Assembly: GCA_036874045.1 (NCBI GenBank)
Contig: JAZBRI010000008.1
Coordinates: 9,687,001-9,751,000, forward strand
Direction: 5' to 3'
Length of the DNA: 64,000 nucleotides
Origin: Cymodocea nodosa
Lineage: Eukaryota; Streptophyta; Magnoliopsida; Alismatales; Cymodoceaceae
Part shown: in pieces, positions 37,217 to 50,046 of the stretch
Layout: each line of letters begins with the position of its first letter
Position numbering within the stretch: the stretch's first letter is position 1
The notes under the pieces: generated by a model
The model's database searches: none
What the model was told of the DNA's origin: nothing
Seen by the model: only the letters and a program-made list of their open reading frames with translations
Position numbers and translations under genes: made by a program

Positions 37217-38204
37217 TTACTGTTTGATGTTGTAGGTGCAAGAGAAATAAATGTGGAAAACTCTTAAGATTTGAGTAGAAAGGAGAATTAGGTCTTCAAA
37301 AATGGATAAACCAGATGAAGGAGAAATAAGACCTAAAAGCCCTTGATGATTAAGCAAATTGTGAATTGTATCCATTCCTTGAAAATTGACAGGTCTACGG
37401 TAGATGATCTTCATTCCTTTATATTTATTGTAAAACAGATCCCTAGTTGCAGTAGATCTGAAATAATATACATCCGCAATGATATTTGAAGAATAAGTGA
37501 CTGGAACCTTTGGATCTTCATCTACTAGAGGGGTTTTAGAAGGTGGAGGAGATGGAGGAATAGAAGCAGAGCTCGAATCTGCATACAATCCTTGAATCAC
37601 CATAAGAGTGTGAGGAGAAGGAATTAGATGAGATTCTACATTAGATGAAGGAGGAGGAGGTGTGAAGTCTTCTCTATTTACAAAAAGAAGTTTAGCAAAA
37701 CTCAGATGAGAGGAGAGAGTTCTCTTTCTTCTCCTAGAGTATGTGAATTGAGTGGTTGGAAGGGGAGATGTGGAAACTGTAGGCAAAACTAGAGATGCAG
37801 AAATCAAGCAAGGAGGACTAGGAGCAATTTGGTGTAAAGTTCCAATGCAAATATCAGGAATTAGAGGATGAGTTCTTCTAGCAATATGCTGGAAATCAAC
37901 CCCTTTCGTAGGCAGAAAGAATTCCGGTGTAGTAGTAAATTTTTGCTTATATGTCATATTAGAGGCGGTATGATAACAAGCAAATTCAGGAGGTTCTTGA
38001 ATTTTTATTCCTAGTTGCTCACTGAGTTTATGTAGTAAAACTTGATTTCCCCTCCTTACTAGTATATCTTGTAAGTGTAGGGCCATATGCATGGCACGTC
38101 TCTCAAAGGCCCTAATATCCACCCCAATTCTGATGGAGAAAGAGCAATATTGATATCAGTAGATGGTATTCCAAAAAGGGTCTCCAAAAATTCTGAATCA
38201 ATCC
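37217..38204 (-). repeat. Unit 39, 988 bp, A-prime, intact ORF
   Basis: The frame is open 38122 to 37217. Last of the homogenised block. Confidence 0.96.
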
Positions 38205-39191
38205 TTACTGTTTGATGTTGTAGGTGCAAGAGAAATAAATGTGGAAAACTCTTAAGATTTGAGTAGAAAGGAGAATTAGGTCTTCAAAAATGGATAAACC
38301 AGATGAAGGAGAAATAAGACCTAAAAGCCCTTGATGATTAAGCAAATTGTGAATTGTATCCATTCCTTCAAAATTGACAGGTCTACGGTAGATGATCTTC
38401 ATTCCTTTATATTTATTGTAAAACAGATCCCTAGTTGCAGTAGATCTGAAATAATATACATCTGCAATGATATTTGAAGAATAAGTGACTGGAACCTTTG
38501 GATCTTCATCTACTAGAGGGGTTTTAGAAGGTGGAGGAGATGGAGGAATAGAAGCAGAGCTCGAATCTGCATACAATCCTTGAATCACCATAAGAGTGTG
38601 AGGAGAAGGAATTAGATGAGATTCTACATTAGATGAAGGAGGAGGAGGTGTGAAGTCTTCTCTATTTACAAAAAGAAGTTTAGCAAAACTCAGATGAGAG
38701 GAGAGAGTTCTCTTTCTTCTCCTAGAGTATGTGAATTGAGTTGTTGGAAGGGGAGATGTGGAAACTGTAGGCAAAACTAGATATGCAGAAATCAAGCAAG
38801 GAGTACTAGGAGCAATTTGGTGTAAATTTCCAATGGTAATATCAGGAATTGGAGGATAAGTTTTCTAGCAATATGCTGGAAATCAACCCCTTTCGTAGGC
38901 AGAAAGAATTCTGGTGTAGTAGTAAATTTTTGCTTATATGTCATATTAGTGGCAGTACGATAACAAGCAAATTCAGAAGGTTCTTGAATTTTTATTCCTA
39001 GTTGCTCATTGAGTTTATGTAGTAAAATTCGATTTCTCCTCCTTACTAGTGTATCTTGTAAGTGTAGGGCCATATGCAGGGCACGTCTCTCAAAGGCCCT
39101 AATATCCACCCCAATTCTGATGGAGAAAGAGCAATATTGATATCAGTAGATGGTATTCCAAAAAGGGTCTCCCAAAATTCTGAATCAATCC
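38205..39191 (-). repeat. Unit 40, 987 bp, A-left/B-right mosaic, frameshifted
   Basis: One base is lost near 38862. Frames are 39109-38792 and 38795-38205. Differs from unit 31 by VNFEGMD. Confidence 0.95.
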
Positions 39192-40179
39192 TTACTGTTT
39201 GATGTTGTAGGTGCAAGAGAAATAAATGTGGAAAACTCTTAAGATTTGAGTAGAAAGGAGAATTAGGTCTTCAAAAATGGATAAACTAGATGAAGGAGAA
39301 ATAAGACCTAAAAGCCCTTGATGATTAAGCAAATTGTGAATTGTATCCATTCCTTGATAATTGACAGGTCTACGGTAGATGATCTTCATTCCTTTATATT
39401 TATTGTAAAACAGATCCCTAGTTGCAGTAGATCTGAAATAATATACATCCGCAATGATATTTGAAGAATATGTGACTGGAACCTTTGGATCTTCATCTAC
39501 TAGAGGGGTTTTAGAAGGTGGAGGAGATGGAGGAATAGAAGCAGAGCTCGAATCTGCATACAATCCTTGAATCACCATAAGAGTGTGAGGAGAAGGAATT
39601 AGATGAGATTCTACATTAGATGAAGGAGGAGGAGGTGTGAAGTCTTCTCTATTTACAAAAAGAAGTTTAGCAAAACTCAGATGAGAGGAGAGAGCTCTCT
39701 TTCTTCTCCTAGAGTATGTGAATTGAGTGGTTGGAAGGGGAGATGTGGAAACTGTAGGCAAAACTAGAGATGCAGAAATCAAGCAAGGAGGACTAGGAGC
39801 AATTTGGTGTAAAGTTCCAATGCAAATATCAGGAATTAGAGGATGAGTTCTTCTAGCAATATGCTTGAAATCAACCCCTTTCGTAGGCAGAAAGAATTCC
39901 GGTGTAGTAGTAAATTTTTGCTTATATGTCATATTAGAGGCGGTATGATAACAAGCAAATTCAGAAGGTTCTTGAATTTTTATTCCTAGTTGCTCACTGA
40001 GTTTATGTAGTAAAACTTGATTTCCCCTCCTTACTAGTATATCTTGTAAGTGTAGGGCCACATGCATGGCACGTCTCTCAAAGGCCCTAATATCCACCCC
40101 AATTCTGATGGAGAAAGAGCAATATTGATATCAGTAGATGGTATTCCGAAAAGGGTCTCCAAAAATTCTGAATCAATCC
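39192..40179 (-). repeat. Unit 41, 988 bp, A type, intact ORF
   Basis: The frame is open 40097 to 39192. Same protein as unit 32. Confidence 0.95.
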
Positions 40180-41163
40180 TTATTGTTTGATGTTGTAGGT
40201 GCAACAGAAATAAATGTGGAAAACTCTCAAGATTTGAGTAGAAACGAGAATTAGGTCTTCAAAAATGGATAAACCAGATGAAGGAGAAATAAGACCTAAA
40301 AGCCCTTGATGATTAAGCAAATTGTGAATTGTATCCATTCCTTGAAAATTGACAGGTCTACTGTAGATGATCTTCATTCCTTTATATTTATTGAAAAACA
40401 GATCCCTAGTTGCAGTAGATCTGAAATAATATACATCGGCAAGGATATTTGAAGAATATGTGACTGGAACCTTTGGATCTTCATCTACTACAGGGGTTTT
40501 AGAAGGTGGAGGAGATGGAGGAATAGAAGCAGAGCTCGAATCTGCATACAATCCTTGAATCACCATAAGAGTGTGAGGAGAAGGAATTAGATGAGATTCT
40601 ACATTAGATGGAGGAGGAGGTGTGAAGTCTTCTCTATTTACAAAAAGAAGTTTAGCAAAACTCAGATGAGAGGAGAGAGTTCTCTTTCTTCTCCTAGAGT
40701 ATGTGAATTGAGTTGTTGGAAGGGGAGATGTGGAAACTGTAGGCAAAACTAGATATGCAGAAATCAAGCAAGGAGTACTAGGAGCAATTTGGTGTAAATT
40801 TCCAATGGTAATATCAGGAATTGGAGGATAAGTTTTCTAGCAATATGCTGGAAATCAACCCCTTTCGTAGGCAGAAAGAATTCTGGTGTAGTAGTAAATT
40901 TTTGCTTATATGTCATATTAGTGGCAGTACGATAACAAGCAAATTCAGAAGGTTCTTGAATTTTTATTCCTAGTTGCTCATTGAGTTTATGTAGTAAAAT
41001 TCGATTTCTCCTCCTTACTAGTGTATCTTGTAAGTGTAGGGCCATATGCAGGGCACGTCTCTCAAAGGCCCTAATATCCACCCCAATTCTGATGGAGAAA
41101 GAGCAATATTGATATCAGTAGATGGTATTCCAAAAAGGGTCTCCAAAAATTCTGAATCAATCC
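40180..41163 (-). repeat. Unit 42, 984 bp, B type, frameshifted
   Basis: One base is lost near 40834. Frames are 41081-40764 and 40767-40180. Private LFFNKY and FCCTYN. Confidence 0.95.
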
Positions 41164-42151
41164 TTACTGTTTGATGTTGTAGGTGCAAGAGAAATAAATG
41201 TGGAAAACTCTTAAGATTTGAGTAGAAAGGAGAATTAGGTCTTCAAAAATGGATAAACCAGATGAAGGAGAAATAAGACCTAAAAGCCATTGATGATAAA
41301 GCAAATTGTGAATTGTATCCATTCCTTGAAAATTGACAGGTCTACTGTAGATGATCTTCATTCCTTTATATTTATTGTAAAACAGATCCCTAGTTGCAGT
41401 AGATCTGAAATAATATACATCCGGAAGGATATTTGAAGAATAAGTGACTGGAACCTTTGGATCTTCATCTACTAGAGGGGTTTTAGAAGGTGGAGGAGAT
41501 GGAGGAATAGAAGCAGAGCTCGAATCTGCATACAATCCTTGAATCACCATAAGAGTGTGAGGAGAAGGAATTAGATGAGATTCTACATTAGATGAAGGAG
41601 GAGGAGGTGTGAAGTCTTCTCTATTTACAAAAAGAAGTTTAGCAAAACTCAGATGAGAGGAGAGAGTTCTCTTTCTTCTCCTAGAGTATGTGAATTAAGT
41701 TGTTGGAAGGGGAGATGTGGAAACTGTAGGCAAAACTAGATATGCAGAAATCAAGCAAGGAGTACTAGGAGCAATTTGGTGTAAAGTTCCAATGCTAATA
41801 TCAGGAATTGGAGGATAAGTTCTACTAGCAATATGCTTGAAATCAACCCCTTTCGTAGGCAGAAAGAATTCTGGTGTAGTAGTAAATTTTTGCTTATATG
41901 TCATATTAGAGGCAGTATGATAGCAAGCAAATTCAGAAGGTTCTTGAATTTTTATTCCTAGTTGCTCACTGAGTTTATGTAGTAAAACTTGATTTCTCCT
42001 CCTTACTAGTGTATCTTGTAAGTGTAGGGCCATATGCAGGGCACGTCTCTCAAAGGCCCTAATATCCACCCCAATTCTGATGGAGAAAGAGCAATATTGA
42101 TATCAGTAGATGGTATTCCAAAAAGGGTCTCCAAAAATTCTGAATCAATCC
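41164..42151 (-). repeat. Unit 43, 988 bp, A-left/D-right mosaic, nonsense
   Basis: The first ~55 bp are A-like (ttactg, agaaataaatg, ctcttaag). From about 41288 it matches unit 20 (ccattgatgataaag, catccggaagg). TAA at 41695-41697. Frames are 42069-41695 and 41550-41164. Confidence 0.95.
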
Positions 42152-43139
42152 TTATTGTTTGATGTTGTAGGTGCAAGAGAAAAAAATGTGGAAAACTCTC
42201 AAGATTTGAGTAGAAACGAGAATTAGGTCTTCAAAAATGGATAAACCAGATGAAGGAGAAATAAGACCTAAAAGCCCTTGATGATTAAGCAAATTGTGAA
42301 TTGTATCCATTCCTTGAAAATTGACAGGTCTACTGTAGATGATCTTCATTCCTTTATATTTATTGTAAAACAGATCCCTAGTTGCAGTAGATCTGAAATA
42401 ATATACATCCGCAAGGATATTTGAAGAATATGTGACTGGAACCTTTGGATCTTCATCTACTAGAGGGGTTTTAGAAGGTGGAGGAGATGGAGGAATAGAA
42501 GCAGAGCTCGAATCTGCATACAATCCTTGAATCACCATAAGAGTGTGAGGAGAAGGAATTAGATGAGATTCTACATTAGATGAAGGAGGAGGAGGTGTGA
42601 AGTCTTCTCTATTTACAAAAAGAAGTTTAGCAAAACTCAGATGAGAGGAGAGAGTTCTCTTTCTTCTCCTAGAGTATGTGAATTAAGTTGTTGGAAGGGG
42701 AGATGTGGAAACTGTAGGCAAAACTAGATATGCAGAAATCAAGCAAGGAGTACTAGGAGCAATTTGGTGTAAAGTTCCAATGCTAATATCAGGAATTGGA
42801 GGATAAGTTCTACTAGCAATATGCTTGAAATCAACCCCTTTCGTAGGCAGAAAGAATTCTGGTGTAGTAGTAAATTTTTGCTTATATGTCATATTAGAGG
42901 CAGTATGATAGCAAGCAAATTCAGAAGGTTCTTGAATTTTTATTCCTAGTTGCTCACTGAGTTTATGTAGTAAAACTTGATTTCTCCTCCTTACTAGTGT
43001 ATCTTGTAAGTGTAGGGCCATATGCAGGGCACGTCTCTCAAAGGCCCTAATATCCACCCCAATTCTGATGGAGAAAGAGCAATATTGATATCAGTAGATG
43101 GTATTCCAAAAAGGGTCTCCAAAAATTCTGAATCAATCC
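42152..43139 (-). repeat. Unit 44, 988 bp, D type, nonsense
   Basis: TAA at 42683-42685. Frames are 43057-42683 and 42538-42152. Has gaaacgagaatt from the 984-bp B group. Confidence 0.95.
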
Positions 43140-44127
43140 TTACTGTTTGATGTTGTAGGTGCAAGAGAAATAAATGTGGAAAACTCTTAAGATTTGAGTA
43201 GAAAGGAGAATTAGGTCTTCAAAAATGGATAAACCAGATGAAGGAGAAATAAGACCTAAAAGCCCTTGATGATTAAGCAAATTGTGAATTGTATCCATTC
43301 CTTGAAAATTGACAGGTCTACGGTAGATGATCTTCATTCCTTTATATTTATTGTAAAACAGATCCCTAGTTGCAGTAGATCTGAAATAATATACATCCGC
43401 AATGATATTTGAAGAATAAGTGACTGGAACCTTTGGATCTTCATCTACTAGAGGGGTTTTAGAAGGTGGAGGAGATGGAGGAATAGAAGCAGAGCTCGAA
43501 TCTGCATACAATCCTTGAATCACCATAAGAGTGTGAGGAGAAGGAATTAGATGAGATTCTATATTAGATGAAGGAGGAGGAGGTGTGAAGTCTTCTCTAT
43601 TTACAAAAAGAAGTTTAGCAAAACTCAGATGAGAGGAGAGAGTTCTCTTTCTTCTCCTAGAGTATGTGAATTGAGTGGTTGGAAGGGGAGATGTGGAAAC
43701 TGTAGGCAAAACTAGAGATGCAGAAATCAAGCAAGGAGGACTAGGAGCAATTTGGTGTAAAGTTCCAATGCAAATATCAGGAATTAGAGGATGAGTTCTT
43801 CTAGCAATATGCTTGAAATCAACCCCTTTCGTAGGCAGAAAGAATTCCGGTGTAGTAGTAAATTTTTGCTTATATGTCATATTAGAGGCGGTATGATAAC
43901 AAGCAAATTCAGAAGGTTCTTTAATTTTTATTCCTAGTTGCTCACTGAGTTTATGTAGTAAAACTTGATTTCCCCTCCTTACTAGTATATCTTGTAAGTG
44001 TAGGGCCATATGCATGGCACGTCTCTCAAATGCCCTAATATCCACCCCAATTCTGATGGAGAAAGAGCAATATTGATATCAGTAGATGGTATTCCAAAAA
44101 GGGTCTCCAAAAATTCTCAATCAATCC
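43140..44127 (-). repeat. Unit 45, 988 bp, A type, intact ORF
   Basis: The frame is open 44045 to 43140. Private KIKEPSE and SSNIESH. Its right end (aaatgcccta) is the form found throughout the dimer region that follows. Confidence 0.95.
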
Positions 44128-45112
44128 TTACTGTTTGATGTTGTAGGTGCAAGAGAAATAAATGTGGAAAAGTCTTAAGATTTGAGTAGAAAGGAGAATT
44201 AGGTCTTCAAAAATGGATAAACCAGATGAAAGAGAAATAAGACCTAAAAGCCCTTGATGATTAAGCAAATTGTGAATTGTATCCATTCCTTGAAAATTGA
44301 CAGGTCTACGGTAGATGATCTTCATTCCTTTATATTTATTGTAAAACAGATCCCTAGTTGCAGTAGATCTGAAATAATATACATCCGCAAGGATATTTGA
44401 AGAATATGTGACTGGAACCTTTGGATCTTCGTCTACTAGAGGGGTTTTAGAAGGTGGACGAGATGGAGGAATAGAAGCAGAGCTCGAATCTGCATACAAT
44501 CCTTGAATCACCATAAGAGTGTGAGGAGAAGGAATTAGATGAGATTCTACATTAGATGGAGGAGGAGGTGTGAAGTCTTCTCTATTTGCAAAAAGAAGTT
44601 TAGCAAAACTCAGATGAGAGGAGAGAGTTCTCTTTCTTCTCCTAGAGTATGTGAATTGAGTTGTTGGAAGGGGAGATGTGGAAACTGTAGGCAAAACTAG
44701 ATATGCAGAAATCAAGCAAGGAGTACTAGGAGCAATTTGGTGTAAATTTCCAATGGTAATATCAGGAATTGGAGGATAAGTTCTTCTAGCAATATGCTGG
44801 AAATCAACCCCTTTCGTAGGCAGAAAGAATTCTGGTGTAGTAGTAAATTTTTGCTTATATGTCATATTAGAGGCAGTATGATAACAAGCAAATTCAGAAG
44901 GTTCTTGAATTTTTATTCCTAGTTGCTCACTGAGTTTATGTAGTAAAATTTGATTTCTCCTCCTTACTAGTGTATCTTGTAAGTGTAGGGCCATATGCAG
45001 GGCACGTCTCTCAAAGGCCCTAATATCCACCCCAATTCTGATGGAGAAAGAGCAATATTGATATCAGTAGATGGTATTCCAAAAAGGGTCTCCAAAAATT
45101 CTCAATCAATCC
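44128..45112 (-). repeat. Unit 46, 985 bp, B type, intact ORF
   Basis: The frame is open 45030 to 44128. FANRED and PSRPPSK, shared with unit 50 at offset 3946. Confidence 0.95.
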
Positions 45113-46100
45113 TTACTGTTTGATGTTGTAGGTGCAAGAGAAATAAATGTGGAAAACTCTTAAGATTTGAGTAGAAAGGAGAATTAGGTCTTCAAAAATG
45201 GATAAACCAGATGAAGGAGAAATAAGACCTAAAAGCCCTTGATGATTAAGCAAATTGTGAATTGTATCCATTCCTTGAAAATTGACAGGTCTACGGTAGA
45301 TGATCTTCATTCCTTTATATTTATTGGAAAACAGATCCCTAGTTGCAGTAGATCTGAAATAATATACATCCGCAATGATATTTGAAGAATAAGTGACTGG
45401 AACCTTTGGATCTTCATCTACTAGAGGGGTTTTAGAAGGTGGAGGAGATGGAGGAATAGAAGCAGAGCTCGAATCTGCATACAATCCTTGAATCACCATA
45501 AGAGTGTGAGGAGAAGGAATTAGATGAGATTCTGCATTAGATGAAGGAGGAGGAGGTGTGAAGTCTTCTCTATTTACAAAAAGAAGTTTAGCAAAACTCA
45601 GATGAGAGGAGAGAGTTCTCTTTCTTCTCCTAGAGTATGTGAATTGAGTGGTTGGAAGGGGAGATGTGGAAACTGTAGGCAAAACTAGAGATGCAGAAAT
45701 CAAGCAAGGAGGACTAGGAGCAATTTGGTGTAAAGTTCCAATGCAAATATCAGGAATTATAGGATGAGTTCTTCTAGCAATATGCTTGAAATCAACCCCT
45801 TTCCTAGGCAGAAAGAATTCCGGTGTAGTAGTAAATTTTTGCTTATATGTCATATTAGAGGCGGTATGATAACAAGCAAATTCAGAAGGTTCTTGAATTT
45901 TTATTCCAAGTTGCTCACTGAGTTTATGTAGTAAAACTTGATTTCCCCTCCTTACTAGTATATCTTGTAAGTGTAGGGCCATATGCATGGCACGTCTCTC
46001 AAATGCCCTAATATCCACCACAATTCTGATGGAGAAAGAGCAATATTGATATCAGTAGATGGTATTCCAAAAAGGGTCTCCAAAAATTCTCAATCAATCC
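45113..46100 (-). repeat. Unit 47, 988 bp, A type, intact ORF
   Basis: The frame is open 46021 to 45113, one extra GTG codon at the start. Private HPIIPD and SSNAES; LPRKGVD as in unit 51. Confidence 0.95.
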
Positions 46101-47085
46101 TTACTGTTTGATGTTGTAGGTGCAAGAGAAAAAAATGTGGAAAAGTCTTAAGATTTGAGTAGAAAGGAGAATTAGGTCTTCAAAAATGGATAAACCAGAT
46201 GAACGAGAAATAAGGCCTAAAAGCCCTTGATGATTAAGCAAATTGTGAATTGTATCCATTCCTTCAAAATTGACAGGTCTACGGTAGATGATCTTCATTC
46301 CTTTATATTTATTGTAAAACAGATCCCTAGTTGCAGTAGATCTGAAATAATATACATCCGCAAGGATATTTGAAGAATATGTGACTGGAACCTTTGGATC
46401 TTCATCTACTAGAGGGGTTTTAGAAGGTGGAGGAGATGGAGGAATAGAAGCAGAGCTCGAATCTGCATACAATCCTTGAATCACCATAAGAGTGTGAGGA
46501 GAAGGAATTAGATGAGATTCTACATTAGATGGAGGAGGAGGTGTGAAGTCTTCTCTATTTACAAAAAGAAGTTTAGCAAAACTCAGATGAGAGGAGAGAG
46601 TTCTCTTTCTTCTCCTAGAGTATGTGAATTGAGTTGTTGGAAGGGGAGATGTGGAAACTGTAGGCAAAACTAGATATGCAGAAATCAAGCAAGGAGTACT
46701 AGGAGCAATTTGGTGTAAATTTCCAATGGTAATATCAGGAATTGGAGGATAAGTTCTTCTGGCAATATGCTGGAAATCAACCCCTTTCGTAGGCAGAAAG
46801 AATTCTGGGGTAGTAGTAAATTTTTGCTTATATGTCATATTAGATGCAGTACGATAACAAGCAAATTCAGAAGGTTCTTGAATTTTTATTCCTAGTTGCT
46901 CACTGAGTTTATGTAGTAAAATTCGATTTCTCCTCCTTACTATTGTATCTTGTAAGTGTAGGGCCATATGCAGGGCACGTCTCTCAAAGGCCCTAATATC
47001 CACCCCAATTCTGATGGAGAAAGAGCAATATTGATATCAGTAGATGGTATTCCAAAAAGGGTCTCCAAAAATTCTGAATCAATCC
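46101..47085 (-). repeat. Unit 48, 985 bp, B type, intact ORF
   Basis: The frame is open 47003 to 46101. DTIVRRRNRI, VNFEGMD and ISRSSG. Confidence 0.95.
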
Positions 47086-48073
47086 TTACTGTTTGATGTT
47101 GTAGGTGCAAGAGAAATAAATGTGGAAAACTCTTAAGATTTGAGTAGAAAGGAGAATTAGGTCTTCAAAAATGGATAAACCAGATGAAGGAGAAATAAGA
47201 CCTAAAAGCCCTTGATGATTAAGCAAATTGTGAATTGTATCCATTCCTTGAAAATTGACAGGTCTACGGTAGATGATCTTCATTCCTTTATATTTATTGT
47301 AAAACAGATCCCTAGTTGCAGTAGATCTGAAATAATATACATCCGCAATGATATTTGAAGAATAAGTGACTGGAACCTTTGGATCTTCATCTACTAGAGG
47401 GGTTTTAGAAGGTGGAGGAGATGGAGGAATAGAAGCAGAGCTCGAATCTGCATACAATCCTTGAATCACCATAAGAGTGTGAGGAGAAGGAATTAGATGA
47501 GATTCTACATTAGATGAAGGAGGAGGAGGTGTGAAGTCTTCTCTATTTACAAAAAGAAGTTTAGCAAAACTCAGATGAGAGGAGAGAGTTCTCTTTCTTC
47601 TCCTAGAGTATGTGAATTGAGTGGTTGGAAGGGGAGATGTGGAAACTGTAGGCAAAACTAGAGATGCAGAAATCAAGCAAGGAGGACTAGGAGCAATTTG
47701 GTGTAAAGTTCCAATGCAAATATCAGGAATTAGAGGATGAGTTCTTCTAGCAATATGCTTGAAATCAACCCCTTTCGTAGGCAGAAAGAATTCCGGTGTA
47801 GTAGTAAATTTTTGCTTATATGTCATATTAGAGGCGGTATGATAACAAGCAAATTCAGAAGGTTCTTGAATTTTTATTCCTAGTTGCTCACTGAGTTTAT
47901 GTAGTAAAACTTGATTTCCCCTCCTTACTAGTATATCTTGTAAGTGTAGGGCCATATGCATGGCACGTCTCTCAAATGCCCTAATATCCACCCCAATTCT
48001 AATGGAGAAAGAGCAATATTGATATCAGTAGATGGTATTCCAAAAAGGGTCTCCAAAAATTCTCAATCAATCC
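47086..48073 (-). repeat. Unit 49, 988 bp, A type, intact ORF
   Basis: The frame is open 47991 to 47086. Close to the A consensus. Confidence 0.95.
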
Positions 48074-49058
48074 TTACTGTTTGATGTTGTAGGTGCAAGA
48101 GAAATAAATGTGGAAAAGTCTTAAGATTTGAGTAGAAAGGAGAATTAGGTCTTCAAAAATGGATAAACCAGATGAAAGAGAAATAAGACCTAAAAGCCCT
48201 TGATGATTAAGCAAATTGTGAATTGTATCCATTCCTTGAAAATTGACAGGTCTACGGTAGATGATCTTCATTCCTTTATATTTATTGTAAAACAGATCCC
48301 TAGTTGCAGTAGATCTGAAATAATATACATCCGCAAGGATATTTGAAGAATATGTGACTGGAACCTTTGGATCTTCGTCTACTAGAGGGGTTTTAGAAGG
48401 TGGACGAGATGGAGGAATAGAAGCAGAGCTCGAATCTGCATACAATCCTTGAATCACCATAAGAGTGTGAGGAGAAGGAATTAGATGAGATTCTACATTA
48501 GATGGAGGAGGAGGTGTGAAGTCTTCTCTATTTGCAAAAAGAAGTTTAGCAAAACTCAGATGAGAGGAGAGAGTTCTCTTTCTTCTCCTAGAGTATGTGA
48601 ATTGAGTTGTTGGAAGGGGAGATGTGGAAACTGTAGGCAAAACTAGATATGCAGAAATCAAGCAAGGAGTACTAGGAGCAATTTGGTGTAAATTTCCAAT
48701 GGTAATATCAGGAATTGGAGGATAAGTTCTTCTAGCAATATGCTGGAAATCAACCCCTTTCGTAGGCAGAAAGAATTCTGGTGTAGTAGTAAATTTTTGC
48801 TTATATGTCATATTAGAGGCAGTACGATAACAAGCAAATTCAGAAGGTTCTTGAATTTTTATTCCTAGTTGCTCACTGAGTTTATGTAGTAAAATTCGAT
48901 TTCTCCTCCTTACTAGTGTATCTTGTAAGTGTAGGGCCATATGCAGGGCACGTCTCTCAAAGGCCCTAATATCCACCCCAATTCTGATGGAGAAAGAGCA
49001 ATATTGATATCAGTAGATGGTATTCCAAAAAGGGTCTCCAAAAATTCTCAATCAATCC
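48074..49058 (-). repeat. Unit 50, 985 bp, B type, intact ORF
   Basis: The frame is open 48976 to 48074. FANRED and PSRPPSK, as in unit 46. Confidence 0.95.
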
Positions 49059-50046
49059 TTACTGTTTGATGTTGTAGGTGCAAGAGAAATAAATGTTGAA
49101 AAGTCTTAAGATTTGAGTAGAAAGGAGAATTAGGTCTTCAAAAATGGATAAACCAGATGAAAGAGAAATAAGACCTAAAAGCCCTTGATGATTAAGCAAA
49201 TTGTGAATTGTATCCATTCCTTGAAAATTGACAGGTCTACGGTAGATGATCTTCATTCCTTTATATTTATTGTAAAACAGATCCCTAGTTGCAGTAGATC
49301 TGAAATAATATACATCCGCAAGGATATTTGAAGAATATGTGACTGGAACCTTTGGATCTTCATCTACTAGAGGGGTTTTAGAAGGTGGAGGAGATGGAGG
49401 AATAGAAGCAGAGCTCGAATCTGCATACAATCCTTGAATCACCATAAGAGTGTGAGGAGAAGGAATTAGATGAGATTCTACATTAGATGAAGGAGGAGGA
49501 GGTGTGAAGTCTTCTCTATTTACAAAAAGAAGTTTAGCAAAACTCAGATGAGAGGAGAGAGTTATCTTTCTTCTCCTAGAGTATGTGAATTGAGTGGTTG
49601 GAAGGGGAGATGTGGAAACTGTAGGCAAAACTAGAGATGCAGAAATCAAGCAAGGAGGACTAGGAGCAATTTGGTGTAAAGTTCCAATGCAAATATCAGG
49701 AATTAGAGGATGAGTTCTTCTAGCAATATGCTTGAAATCAACCCCTTTCCTAGGCAGAAAGAATTCCGGTGTAGTAGTAAATTTTTGCTTATATGTCATA
49801 TTAGAGGCGGTATGATAACAAGCAAATTCAGAAGGTTCTTGAATTTTTATTCCTAGTTGCTCACTGAGTTTATGTAGTAAAACTTGATTTCCCCTCCTTA
49901 CTAGTATATCTTGTAAGTGTAGGGCCATATGCATGGCACGTCTCTCAAATGCCCTAATATCCACCCCAATTCTGATGGAGAAAGAGCAATATTGATATCA
50001 GTAGATGGTATTCCAAAAAGCGTCTCCAAAAATTCTCAATCAATCC
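49059..50046 (-). repeat. Unit 51, 988 bp, A type, intact ORF
   Basis: The frame is open 49964 to 49059. KITLSS, LPRKGVD and private LFNIYF. The right part matches unit 55. Confidence 0.95.

Larger units (their letters stand above)
32277..38204. repeat. Six near-identical A-prime units (homogenised block)
   Basis: Six consecutive units are each exactly 988 bp. All share ctggaaatc (FQHI) and, except unit 36, caggaggttc (PPEF). Their translations are identical apart from unit 36, which keeps PSEF. This is the most uniform stretch of the array and implies very recent amplification or gene conversion. Confidence 0.92.
38205..41163. repeat. Three-unit cassette, copy 2 (987+988+984)
   Basis: This is the partner of 29318-32276. 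Differences I saw are few: ccttcaaaattg near 38370 (VNFEGMD), gcaacagaaa near 40203, and ttgaaaaacag near 40394. Confidence 0.88.
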
